Origin: Candidatus Barnesiella excrementavium
Lineage (GTDB): Bacteria; Bacteroidota; Bacteroidia; Bacteroidales; Barnesiellaceae
Direction: 5' to 3'
Assembly: GCA_019115485.1 (NCBI GenBank)
Contig: DXDM01000059.1
Location: forward strand, 62,001 to 126,000
DNA: 64,000 bases
Shown one piece after another: positions 17,301-25,104 of this stretch. The first letter of the stretch is position 1, and every line of letters starts with the position of its first letter. The notes under the pieces were generated by a model, which did no database searches, was not told where the DNA came from, and was given only the letters and a program-made list of their open reading frames with translations. Both the position numbers and the translations under genes were made by a program.

Positions 17301-18852
17301 GATTATTGAAACGGCCGACGAATGGACCCGAATCAATGTAGACCTTGTTCCGTATAAATCGAAGAATCTGCGACTGGCTTTGGTCGGGGAGTGTGTCGAA
17401 GATTTCAATTTCGCTTATGTCGATAATATTGAAATTTGCAACTATCTGACCGATAATCTTCAAGCTGTTGCCATTACCGGCCCGGCGAAAGTCGATTTTA
17501 AGAAAGAGGCTCAATATGTGGTTACCGTGTTGAACGAAGGTGTGAACGAAGCCTCCCGCTTTACGGTCGATTTGGTCGATAGTGAGGAGAATGTATTGGC
17601 CTCGAAGTCGGTAGAATCGCTGGCTTCGCAGGGTACCGTGAATGTGGAAATTCCGTATACGCCCTCCATCGAGATGGCCGGTACCGACCTGGTTGTGTAT
17701 GGAGTGGTCAAGTATGACCTCGACCAGAATCTCGACGATAACCGCACGGCCACGGCGGTGACAACCCGGGTAAACGGTTCGTCCTACCCCGTCGCTACCG
17801 GCTTGACGGGACGTCGTGAAGGATCGGTTGTTAGACTTTCCTGGACAGTACCCTCGCTCGATCAACCGGTGGCCGAGACCGTGACCGATGGTTTTGAAGA
17901 TTACGATTCCTTTACGGTCAATGGATTCGGCGCCTGGACCGTGGCCGATGTTGACGGAGGCAATACCTATGTGTTTGGCGAGTCGCAGGCATGGCCCAAT
18001 GCGGGAGCTCCGCAGGCATTCATGATTTTCGATGTGACGGCCGAGCCGATTGCCGGGCTGGGTGTAGACGAGCGCTTTATGATGGACGCAACCCATGGTT
18101 CCAAACTGGCCGTATGCTGGTCGTCCGATCCCGCGACTACACAACTCGGGCACAACGACGACTGGCTTATCTCGCCTCGTCTGGCTGACGAAGGACAGAC
18201 TCTCTCGTTCCAGACAAAGGCTTATGATGCCCAGTATGTAGAAAGCATGGAGGTCTACTATTCAACTACGGGTAATGCGGTTGAGGACTTTACAAACAAT
18301 CTGGATAAGGTCGCTTCGGTTCCGGCCGACGAGTGGACGACCTATACCTATGAATTGCCTGCCGAAGCAACCTATTTTGCCATACGTTGTGTTTCGGAGA
18401 ATGCCTTCCTGTTGGGTATCGACAATGTGACCTACAAGCCGCAACCTGTTCTTCCCGAAGGACTGACCGTCGAGAGCTACAACGTGTATCGCAACGGCGA
18501 GTTGCTGGGGAATACCGCTTCGACCGAGTATAGCGATGAGACGCCGGGCGATGAGGACAATGTATATGCCGTGTCGGTTGTCTATAATTTGGGCGAGTCG
18601 ATTTTGTCGGCACCCTGTACGGTAGGGACCTCGGGCATGGAGTCGAACCTGTTGCAGGGCTGCAAGGTATATGTCGAAAACGGAGCTGTCGTGATTTGTG
18701 GCGCTGCCGGTAATCGGGCTTCTATCTCCGATTTGTCGGGAGTAGTACTGTACAACAACGAGATTTGTTCCGATGTGACGACTGTTCCTTTGAACCGGGG
18801 TATATATATTGTTCGTCTTTTGAACAAGAGTATAAAGGTGATTGTCGATTGA
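14305..18852 (+). CDS. Giant secreted protein with beta-propeller-like, Fn3 and choice-of-anchor J domains and a T9SS-like tail
   Basis: The 1515-residue protein has a Sec signal (residues 1-22, ending SVSAQ). Residues about 90-345 look like a beta-propeller (repeated aromatic strands, DGKLYV and DGKLYGI). Then come several fibronectin-III-like modules, each about 90 residues, and three choice-of-anchor J/cleaved-adhesin-like modules, recognisable by PPYEQDFTD, LPYTESFAG and DGFEDYDSF starts and DDWLI(T/S)P motifs. The last 75 residues resemble a type IX secretion sorting domain: KVYVENGAVVICG, ISDLSGVVLYN and LNRGIYIVRLLNKSIKVIVD. It is predicted to be exported to the cell surface, perhaps as an adhesin. 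It stands alone between two terminators. Its ligand is unknown. Confidence 0.8.
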   Translation: MKKWLCVLVILTGGLWTSVSAQNSSRVLLEETHQVKNDPELVRQFMEKSKNFQQRTTSSGNEFQQVRSWVRKKNFIAAAPSLSNLKLNGAVVYDENRDVNTFGIYSFSAQAPVIRKEVTLIPRLSAGGGAIYSDGKLYVYDYSVDYGFVSSSSYTVYDAATGEELTSKSMGHDLGPVYRNAAVSCAKDPVSGTVYCCSYGYNDQTRELCYVLSTWNLEGMAKDSIALLSKPMQVMACASDGKLYGISASTATEGNNGGVLYEIDKTTGALREIGDTQVSPKYTQSAVINPADDTFYWFANEEDEAANLYTVDLATGTATLIGALPYGDQVVGAYIPDPEAADGAPSRAENLSATFEHGALSGTVSFDIPGETYSGAPLTGEISYKISGNGSVLATGEAAAGTKVDCPVTVPASALYKLEVVLTNSVGDSPVSDLTLYIGKDAPLAVNNLTVVRTGDVNTVSWNTPAGTKNGGYMDKADLRYKIVRMPDNVQVAESHADTVFSETFTTEELALYSYVVTPYNDGIEGESATSNSVSVGDALTPPYEQDFTDKNALGLFTVVDVNGDGKTWSYSSGTVRYSCHMKNQADDWLITPPLKLQQGYEYEFSFDTYVLSSRSEEKMEVKMGTAATVEAMNTVVMEERTYTNTRTSPKTETFSIKPEADGVYYIGFHAVSDANKGNLTLDNIRLGAPVSANAPGAVENLALTPGAQGALSVTIEFTAPTRNLEGGELTELTAIDVSRGETLVKTFENPEMGATLQLVDNDAVEGENVYQVVARNSFGEGEALLDTVWVGIDEPLAPQSVTFVDNGDGTGLLSWSEVSETGKNGGYVNPREVVYTLYDADRKVVAEGVEGLQYELNDLNNEMPQVLTYFSVVAQNGKGVSEATQSNSRLVGPSYPLPYTESFAGAEVTHGPWTTELLSGKSYDSGWDPRPDQSQDNDGGSADFQAYAVGASTRIYSPKIDISTVDNPRLNAWILMPTGGVRVRFQVSVDYADWTDVEIIETADEWTRINVDLVPYKSKNLRLALVGECVEDFNFAYVDNIEICNYLTDNLQAVAITGPAKVDFKKEAQYVVTVLNEGVNEASRFTVDLVDSEENVLASKSVESLASQGTVNVEIPYTPSIEMAGTDLVVYGVVKYDLDQNLDDNRTATAVTTRVNGSSYPVATGLTGRREGSVVRLSWTVPSLDQPVAETVTDGFEDYDSFTVNGFGAWTVADVDGGNTYVFGESQAWPNAGAPQAFMIFDVTAEPIAGLGVDERFMMDATHGSKLAVCWSSDPATTQLGHNDDWLISPRLADEGQTLSFQTKAYDAQYVESMEVYYSTTGNAVEDFTNNLDKVASVPADEWTTYTYELPAEATYFAIRCVSENAFLLGIDNVTYKPQPVLPEGLTVESYNVYRNGELLGNTASTEYSDETPGDEDNVYAVSVVYNLGESILSAPCTVGTSGMESNLLQGCKVYVENGAVVICGAAGNRASISDLSGVVLYNNEICSDVTTVPLNRGIYIVRLLNKSIKVIVD

Positions 18853-18888
18853 CAGGCTTTTTCGTCTGCAACTGACTTTCGGAAAATC

Positions 18889-18932
18889 ATGGGGAATCGG
18901 CCCGGTTAAGGGCCCGATTCCCCATTTGTTTT
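18889..18932 (+). terminator. Terminator after the giant adhesin-like gene
   Basis: A perfect 12-bp stem (18889-18900 with 18914-18925), extendable by three G-C pairs in the loop, followed by TTGTTTT. Confidence 0.85.
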
Positions 18933-18965
18933 AAATATTTCCCCGTTCTTTTATGGGAATCAACT

Positions 18966-19001
18966 CTGTTGCTGTCATTTAATCTGTTACTGTTATTTAA
19001 A
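18966..19001 (+). repeat. 18-bp direct repeat upstream of the TonB/phosphatase promoter
   Basis: Two adjacent 18-base copies (18966-18983 and 18984-19001) agree at 15 of 18 positions. Each is made of two CTGTTR-like hexamers followed by TTTAAW. CTGTCAT and CTGTTAC within them resemble single Pho-box half-sites of enterobacteria. They lie just upstream of the site at 19006-19027 and could extend it. Confidence 0.6.
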
Positions 19002-19005
19002 ATGC

Positions 19006-19041
19006 TTGTAACAAGAATGTTATAGAGTCCCGATACCTTTG
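19006..19041 (+). promoter_or_regulatory. Pho-box-like direct repeat and promoter of the TonB/phosphatase operon
   Basis: Two 11-base units start with TTGTAACA (19006-19016) and ATGTTATA (19017-19027); six bases later comes a perfect -7 box TACCTTTG (19034-19041). No TTTG -33 box is present at the normal distance; the repeat covers that region, as expected for an activator-dependent promoter. The same units, at the same distance from the -7 box, precede the phosphate transporter gene (41298-41263, minus). Confidence 0.65.
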
Positions 19042-19070
19042 ACTCGTCAATTAATTATATCTCAGACTCT

Positions 19071-21884
19071 ATGAAAAAAACATTACTGCTTATTTTCATT
19101 TTAAGCCAGATGGTTGCCGCGCAGGCAGCCGGATTGATTTCGGGAACAGTGAAAGAGGGGACCGAACAACACACGCTGCCGGGTGCCGTGTTGCGGCTGG
19201 ACAAGTTTAACCGCTATACGGTCTCGGACAAGAACGGTTATTTCGAGTTTTTGAATGTGCCCGACGGGGACTATCGGGTCGAGGTTACCTACTTGGGATA
19301 CGTGACAGCCTATCAAGATGTGACCGTCAACGAGGGGGCCAACTCGGTCATGAACTTTCTTCTGCAAGAGGACTCCAAGGTGCTTAACGAGGTGGTGGTC
19401 ATGGGCGACCAGGCCCGTGGTCAGGCCCGGGCATTCAACCAGCAGAAGACCAATCGTAATGTGACCAATGTGATTTCGGCCGACCAGGTGGGGCGTTTTC
19501 CCGACTCCAACATCGGCGACGCTTTGAAACGGGTTCCTGGTATCACCATGCAGAACGACCAGGGCGAGGCGCGCAACATCATTGTGCGGGGCTTGGCCTC
19601 GGAGTTGAACTCGGTGACCTTGAACGGCAACCGCATTCCCTCGGCCGAGGGCGATAACCGCAAGGTGCAGATGGACCTGATTCCCTCCGACATGATTCAG
19701 ACCATACGGGTGAACAAGACCTTGACTCCCGATATGGACGGCGACGCCATAGGCGGTTCGGTCGACCTGGTGACGCGTGCCGCATCGGGCGGGCAGCGCA
19801 TCTCGCTCACGGCGTTGGGCGGGTTCAACCCCATACGCAACGGTGCCACGGGTTCGGGGTCGTTTGTCTACTCCAACCGTTTCGCCGGCGACCGGGTGGG
19901 GGTCGTGCTCAGTGCTTCGTACATGAACAAGACCTACGGCTCGGACAACATCGAGGGGGTATGGGGCAAAGACGATGCCGACAACATCTTCCTCGAAGAG
20001 ATGGATATTCGCAAATACGACGTGCAGCGTATCCGTCGCAGCATATCGCTCAATACCGACTGGAAAATCGATGCCAACAATACGATTGCGGCCGACCTGA
20101 TGTACAACTGGCGTGACGACCGGGAGAACCGCTTCCGCACTCAGTTCAAGGATGTCGAGCCGGTTTACGACGAAACGACCGGAGCGATTGCCGGGTATAC
20201 GGGTACCATATCACGTGAGACCAAGGGGGGTATAGACAACTGCCGCAACAAGAACGCCCGCCTCGAAGACCAGCGGGTGCAGTCCTATGCCCTCACGGGT
20301 ACGCACCTGCTGTCGCCCAAGTTCGACCTGGACTGGAATCTCAGCTATGCCAAGGCACAGGAAGATCGTCCTCACGAACGTTATATCGAGTATGTGCAGG
20401 AAGGGGTTTCGATGACCCAGGACCTCACCGACCCGCGCAAGCCTTTCATCTCGGCACCGGGGCAGAGCGAGAGCGCTTTCCTCTTCGACAAGCTCACCGA
20501 GCAGCACGACTATACCGACGAGGACGAGTATTCGGCCAAAATCAATGCTCGGGTACCGCTCTCGGCCATCGCTTCGCAGAAGGGGCGTCTGCACTTCGGG
20601 TTGAAGGCCCGCATCAAGAGCAAGGAGCGCAACAACAATTTCTATGAATATACTCCCGTCGACGAGCTGCCCTCGCTGGCCGAGATGGACAAGGCTACTT
20701 ACACCCAACCGCTCACTCAGGGTGACCGCTATATACCGGGTTCGTTCGTGTCGAAACAGTGGCTGGGCAGTGCCGACCTCGACAACCCGGCACTCTTTGA
20801 GAAAGAGGCCGACCCTTCGGAATATCTGGTCAACAATTACAAAGCCAAGGAGCAGATTTATGCCGGTTACCTGCGTTGGGACCAGGATATTACCCCCGAC
20901 CTCACCTTTATCGTGGGTGCCCGTATCGAACACACCCGGGTCGACTACGAGGGTAACTATGTACTCGACGAGGATTATGACAATGCCGACCTGCGCCAGG
21001 TCAAGAACAGCTATACCAATGTATTGCCCAATGTGACTATTTGCTACACTCCGTTGAAAAATATGGTGCTCAGAGGGGTATTCTCGACGGCGCTGGCCCG
21101 TCCCAATTACTACGCGTTGATTCCTTTTGCCGATGTGAAATCGGAGGACCGCGAAATCTCGGCCGGAAATTCCGATTTGAAAGCTACCTACTCCTACAAT
21201 GCCGACCTCATTGGCGAATATTACTTCCAGTCGGTGGGTATCGTTTCGGCTGGGCTTTTCTACAAGAATCTCGACAACTTCATCTATAACTACCTCGATG
21301 CCAACTATACGACCGACAAGTTTGCCGCCGATTTCCCCGGCTTGCCCAATCCCATTCCCGCCGGTGAGCAGTGGCAGTTCCTGCGTCCGCTGAATGGCGA
21401 CAAGGTGCATCTGTTCGGGGTCGAGCTCGCCTTCCAGCGCAAACTCGATTTCCTGCCCACGAGTTTTCTGCGCAATTTCAGCGTGATGCTCAACTATACC
21501 TACACCCACTCGATTACCCAGGGTATCTACAACGAGGACGGCGAGGAGCGCACCGATGTCAGCTTCCCCGGCACCGCCCCGCACATGTTCAACGCCTCGC
21601 TGGCTTGGGAGAACAATCGTTTCTCGGCACGTGTTTCTTTAAACTACACGGGTGGATATCTCGACGAGGTGGCCAGTGATGCTTTTGAAGATCGTTATTA
21701 CGACGGCCAGCTCTTCCTCGACGCCAACGCCTCGTACCGCATCGTCGACGGGTTGCGCATCTTTGCCGAGGCCAACAACCTCACCAACCAGCCGCTGCGC
21801 TACTATCAGGGTTCCAAGCAGTACATGGCGCAGCTCGAATATTACAAGTCGACCTTCGACTTGGGTATCAAATGGGAGTTCTAA
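19071..21884 (+). CDS. TonB-dependent outer-membrane receptor
   Basis: The 937-residue protein has a signal peptide (1-20), a carboxypeptidase-regulatory-like beta-sandwich domain (about 22-105), a plug domain (about 110-235, with the QVGRFPDSNIGDALKRVPGI region) and a 22-strand barrel ending in the aromatic DLGIKWEF. TonB-dependent receptors import ligands too large or too rare for porins using energy from the inner membrane. The operon partner is a phosphatase-like lipoprotein 36 bases downstream and the promoter has a Pho-box-like repeat, so a phosphorylated organic compound is the likely ligand; this is inference. There is no SusD-like gene nearby, unlike glycan systems. Confidence 0.92.
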   Translation: MKKTLLLIFILSQMVAAQAAGLISGTVKEGTEQHTLPGAVLRLDKFNRYTVSDKNGYFEFLNVPDGDYRVEVTYLGYVTAYQDVTVNEGANSVMNFLLQEDSKVLNEVVVMGDQARGQARAFNQQKTNRNVTNVISADQVGRFPDSNIGDALKRVPGITMQNDQGEARNIIVRGLASELNSVTLNGNRIPSAEGDNRKVQMDLIPSDMIQTIRVNKTLTPDMDGDAIGGSVDLVTRAASGGQRISLTALGGFNPIRNGATGSGSFVYSNRFAGDRVGVVLSASYMNKTYGSDNIEGVWGKDDADNIFLEEMDIRKYDVQRIRRSISLNTDWKIDANNTIAADLMYNWRDDRENRFRTQFKDVEPVYDETTGAIAGYTGTISRETKGGIDNCRNKNARLEDQRVQSYALTGTHLLSPKFDLDWNLSYAKAQEDRPHERYIEYVQEGVSMTQDLTDPRKPFISAPGQSESAFLFDKLTEQHDYTDEDEYSAKINARVPLSAIASQKGRLHFGLKARIKSKERNNNFYEYTPVDELPSLAEMDKATYTQPLTQGDRYIPGSFVSKQWLGSADLDNPALFEKEADPSEYLVNNYKAKEQIYAGYLRWDQDITPDLTFIVGARIEHTRVDYEGNYVLDEDYDNADLRQVKNSYTNVLPNVTICYTPLKNMVLRGVFSTALARPNYYALIPFADVKSEDREISAGNSDLKATYSYNADLIGEYYFQSVGIVSAGLFYKNLDNFIYNYLDANYTTDKFAADFPGLPNPIPAGEQWQFLRPLNGDKVHLFGVELAFQRKLDFLPTSFLRNFSVMLNYTYTHSITQGIYNEDGEERTDVSFPGTAPHMFNASLAWENNRFSARVSLNYTGGYLDEVASDAFEDRYYDGQLFLDANASYRIVDGLRIFAEANNLTNQPLRYYQGSKQYMAQLEYYKSTFDLGIKWEF

Positions 21885-21920
21885 GAAATAAAAGCGTAAC
21901 AAAAACAAAAAAACAGTGAT

Positions 21921-22910
21921 ATGAAAAAATCCGTTAGATTCTTTTTGAAAAATATCCGCTTCTTTTCGGCCTTGCTGCTGGTAGGGATTATCTTGTGCGG
22001 TTGGTCGTGCCGCCAGACCAACGACTCGCAAAACCGTACCCTCCCCGAGTCGATCGACGACAACTTCAACTTTATCGTAGTCAACGACATGGGCCGGAAT
22101 GGTTATTACGACCAGAAGCCCATTGCCGAGCAGATGGGCGAAACGGCCGGAGAAATCGGTATCGAGTTTGTGGCCGCCGCTGGCGACATACACCACTTCG
22201 AGGGGGTAGCCAGTGTGAACGACCCGTTGTGGAATACCAACTACGAGTATATCTATTCGCACCCCGAACTGATGCTCGACTGGTATCCCGTGCTGGGTAA
22301 CCACGAGTACCGGGGCAATACCCAGGCCGTGCTCGACTATTCGGGCGTGAGCCGTCGCTGGTGCATGCCCGCCCGGTATTACGACAAGAGCTTCGAGGTG
22401 GGCGACAGCTCGTCGCTCAAAGTCGTGTTCATCGACACGGCTCCGCTTATCGACAAGTACCACAAGGAGTCCGAAGAGTCGTATCGCGATGTGGCCGCAC
22501 AGGATATGGAGGCCCAGTTGCATTGGATCGACTCGGTGTTGAATGCCTCGCACGAGACCTGGAAAATCGTGATAGGCCATCACCCCGTCTATGCCCAGAC
22601 TCCCAAAGATGAAATCGAACGCGAGAACTTGCAGCAACGGCTCGATCCGCTGTTGCGGAAATATGGTGTTGATATGTACATAGCCGGTCACATTCACAAC
22701 TTCCAGCACATCAGGGTACCGGGAAGCGATGTTGACTACGTGGTCAACTCGTCGGCCTCGTTGAGCCGTAAGGTCAGCGAAATCGAGGGGACGCAGTATT
22801 GCAGTCCCGAGCCGGGATTTTCGGTGGTATCGGTATCCGACAAGGATTTGAATCTTTATATGCTCGATAAGACCGGTCACGTGCTTCATACTGTCACGCG
22901 CACCAGATAA
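21921..22910 (+). CDS. Metallophosphoesterase lipoprotein resembling tartrate-resistant acid phosphatase
   Basis: The 329-residue protein has a lipoprotein signal with GWSC at Cys30. The metallophosphoesterase motifs appear in order: VVNDMGRNG, AAGDIHHFEGV, LGNHEYRGN, VIGHHPVYA and AGHIHNFQHI. The overall spacing, and stretches such as WYPVLGNHEYRGN and SRRWCMPARYY, match tartrate-resistant acid phosphatase (type 5). In that enzyme the second motif is GDNFY, whose Tyr binds iron; here it is GDIHH, so the tyrosine is replaced by His and the protein is not expected to be purple. It probably releases phosphate from compounds handled by the TonB receptor encoded just upstream. Confidence 0.9.
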   Translation: MKKSVRFFLKNIRFFSALLLVGIILCGWSCRQTNDSQNRTLPESIDDNFNFIVVNDMGRNGYYDQKPIAEQMGETAGEIGIEFVAAAGDIHHFEGVASVNDPLWNTNYEYIYSHPELMLDWYPVLGNHEYRGNTQAVLDYSGVSRRWCMPARYYDKSFEVGDSSSLKVVFIDTAPLIDKYHKESEESYRDVAAQDMEAQLHWIDSVLNASHETWKIVIGHHPVYAQTPKDEIERENLQQRLDPLLRKYGVDMYIAGHIHNFQHIRVPGSDVDYVVNSSASLSRKVSEIEGTQYCSPEPGFSVVSVSDKDLNLYMLDKTGHVLHTVTRTR

Positions 22911-22933
22911 ACGACTCCTTTTTCTCTTTCTTT

Positions 22934-22988
22934 CGAGGGCTTTTTCCTTTGGGTTTCGACCGGGCGAGGAATGAGGCCCTCGTTTTTT
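22934..22988 (+). terminator. Possible terminator after the phosphatase gene
   Basis: A 7-bp stem (22934-22940 with 22976-22982) encloses a long 35-base loop and is followed by six T. The long loop makes it weaker than the others in this window. Confidence 0.45.
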
Positions 22989-23006
22989 ATTCGGAGGCCT
23001 TCGGTT

Positions 23007-23564
23007 TTAGACCGCAGGTTCTGCGGTGTCGGGTTGGCGGAAGATGGAGAAATTCACGCTCCCGTAGCTGCGGTGCTGGTCGAAGAGCGGGTGCGACGAG
23101 AAGTCGTTGTTCTTGGAGTGTTCGAGTACGAAGATACCTCCCGGTTTCAGCAGGTTCCGCGACAGCACCTCGTGCGGCAGCGTCGCCAGCTTGGGCAGGT
23201 CGTAGGGAGGGTCGGCAAAGATGAGGTCGAACTGTTGCCGGCAGCTTTGCAGGAATTTGAACACATCGCCCTTGATGGGGGTGAGGTTGTGGTCGCCCAA
23301 CTGCTGTTGCACCTTGCGGATAAAGTTGTACTGTGTGGGGTAAATCTCGACACACACCACCCGGGCACACTCGCGGGAGAGCAGTTCGAAGCTGATGGCT
23401 CCCGTACCGGCAAAGAGGTCGAGCGCCTCGATGCCCTCGAAGTCGATGAGGTTTTCCAGCACGTTGAAGAGATTCTCCCGGGCAAAGTCGGTCGTGGGCC
23501 GGGCCTTGATATGGGTGGGGACATCGAACCGCCGACGCCCGTATTTACCGCTGATGATTCGCAT
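23007..23564 (-). CDS. rsmD: 16S rRNA (guanine(966)-N2)-methyltransferase RsmD
   Basis: RsmD methylates G966 of 16S rRNA in the small subunit. The 185-residue protein starts MRIISGKYGRRRFDVP, which is the conserved family N-terminus; the open frame continues upstream to 23609 but that part is not conserved. KARPTTDFARENLFNVL, the SAM-binding LDLFAGTGAISFE and the catalytic DLIFADPPYD are all present. A TATCTTTG -7 box on the minus strand lies at 23605-23598. In other gut Bacteroidales I would expect the DUF3822 gene next to rsmD; here cls and a helicase gene lie between them. Confidence 0.95.
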   Translation of the reverse strand: MRIISGKYGRRRFDVPTHIKARPTTDFARENLFNVLENLIDFEGIEALDLFAGTGAISFELLSRECARVVCVEIYPTQYNFIRKVQQQLGDHNLTPIKGDVFKFLQSCRQQFDLIFADPPYDLPKLATLPHEVLSRNLLKPGGIFVLEHSKNNDFSSHPLFDQHRSYGSVNFSIFRQPDTAEPAV

Positions 23565-23661
23565 AAGTGTCTGCTCGTTTAGGTGATTATTCCGGGGCAA
23601 AGATAGCAAAAGAGGAGTAGATTTGTTTTTTTGGGATTATTTTTATAATTTAGCTTTTGCA

Positions 23662-25104
23662 ATGCCTCTACTCGCTCTCATGCCTTTGACCGATTGGGTC
23701 TATATCGCTGTCTATACGATATATGCCGTTACCATACTGGGCGCTATTGTGATTGTCATCACCGAGAATCGCAACCCGGTAAAGAGTTTGGCGTGGGTAA
23801 TCGTATTGCTCTTTCTCCCCGTTGTAGGGTTGGTATTCTATATCTTCTTCGGACAGAATTTCAAGGCCAAGCACATGGTGTCGCGGCGCATCAAACGCAA
23901 GTTGCGCAAGCGCGACTATCACTCGATTGTCAATATCGATGCCTTGTCGCTAAGCGAAGAGAGCAAGCAGGAAATCAAGTTGTGCCACAGCTTGTGCAGT
24001 ATGCCCTACTACTCGGGCAACCGGGTAAAGATTTTCACCACCGGCCGGGAGAAGTTCGACCAATATCTGCAAGATTTGGAGAATGCCCGCGAATACATTC
24101 ACATACAATACTACATCTTTGAAGACGATCACTTGGGTGCCCGGGTGAAGGAGGTGCTGTTGCGATGCGCGGCCCGGGGGGTACAGATACGGGTACTCTA
24201 TGACGACGTGGGGTGCTGGTCGGTCAAGAAACGGTTCTTTAAGGAGATGCAGGAGGCCGGAATCACCGTGCGCCCCTTCCTCGAAATCTCCTTCCCGCAA
24301 TTGGCCAGCCGCATCAACTACCGCAACCACCGCAAGATAACGGTTATCGACGGACGCATCGGATACATCGGCGGCATGAACATAGCCGACCGCTACGTCG
24401 AGGGGCTCAAATGGGGCACCTGGCGCGACACCCACCTGCGCATCGAAGGACCTGCGGTACAGGGGCTTCAACTGCTCTTTGCCGTCGATTGGAGTTTCGA
24501 GTGCAAGGAGGTCCTGTCCGACCCGCAATTCTTCCCGCACCTGGAAAACCGGGGGAACAGCGGCATACAGCTTGCCCCCGGCGGACCCATAGGCGAGTGG
24601 TCGAATATCGCCATGCTCTTCCTGAAAGCCATCACCAATGCCAAGAAGGCGGTCTATATACAGACCCCCTATTTCCTGCCTACCGACAGCCTGGCCAAGG
24701 CGTTACAAACGGCGGCTCTCGCCAAAGTCGACGTGCGGGTGATGATTCCCGAGCGGTCCGACTCGCAGATTCTGCGCTACGCTTCATTCTCCTACATTGC
24801 CGAGATGCTGAAAGCCGGGGTGAAGGTCTACTTCTACCAGCCGGGGCTGCTCCACGCCAAGACCATCATCATCGACGACGAGCTGAGTTCGGTAGGCTCG
24901 ACCAACTTCGACTTCCGCAGCTTCGAGCACAACTTCGAGGCCAACGCCTTTATCTACGACCGCGAGGTGAACAGCGAGATGAAGCGCATCTTCATCGAGG
25001 ACCAGCAGCACTGCCGCCGCATCATTCTGCACTACTGGCGGCACCGTCCGTTGCTGCAACGGTTCATCGAGTCGCTCATGCGGTTGATGAGCCCCATATT
25101 ATAA
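23662..25104 (+). CDS. cls: Cardiolipin synthase
   Basis: Cls joins two phosphatidylglycerol molecules into cardiolipin at the inner membrane. The protein has two N-terminal membrane spans (about residues 10-30 and 38-60, with TENRNPVKSLAWV between them) and two phospholipase-D HKD motifs: HRKITVID followed by GRIGYIGGMN, and HAKTIIID followed by SVGSTNFDFRS. I place the start at the ATG at 23662 (480 residues), which has an AT-rich upstream region; the ATG at 23680 is the alternative, and the frame is open back to a TTG at 23623. Its 3' end overlaps the convergent helicase gene by 6 bases. Confidence 0.93.
   Translation: MPLLALMPLTDWVYIAVYTIYAVTILGAIVIVITENRNPVKSLAWVIVLLFLPVVGLVFYIFFGQNFKAKHMVSRRIKRKLRKRDYHSIVNIDALSLSEESKQEIKLCHSLCSMPYYSGNRVKIFTTGREKFDQYLQDLENAREYIHIQYYIFEDDHLGARVKEVLLRCAARGVQIRVLYDDVGCWSVKKRFFKEMQEAGITVRPFLEISFPQLASRINYRNHRKITVIDGRIGYIGGMNIADRYVEGLKWGTWRDTHLRIEGPAVQGLQLLFAVDWSFECKEVLSDPQFFPHLENRGNSGIQLAPGGPIGEWSNIAMLFLKAITNAKKAVYIQTPYFLPTDSLAKALQTAALAKVDVRVMIPERSDSQILRYASFSYIAEMLKAGVKVYFYQPGLLHAKTIIIDDELSSVGSTNFDFRSFEHNFEANAFIYDREVNSEMKRIFIEDQQHCRRIILHYWRHRPLLQRFIESLMRLMSPIL

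Noticed and set aside
14389-18153. Long minus-strand frames opposite the giant adhesin-like gene
   Set aside because: Mirror images of the adhesin coding strand; no recognisable domain or signal peptide.
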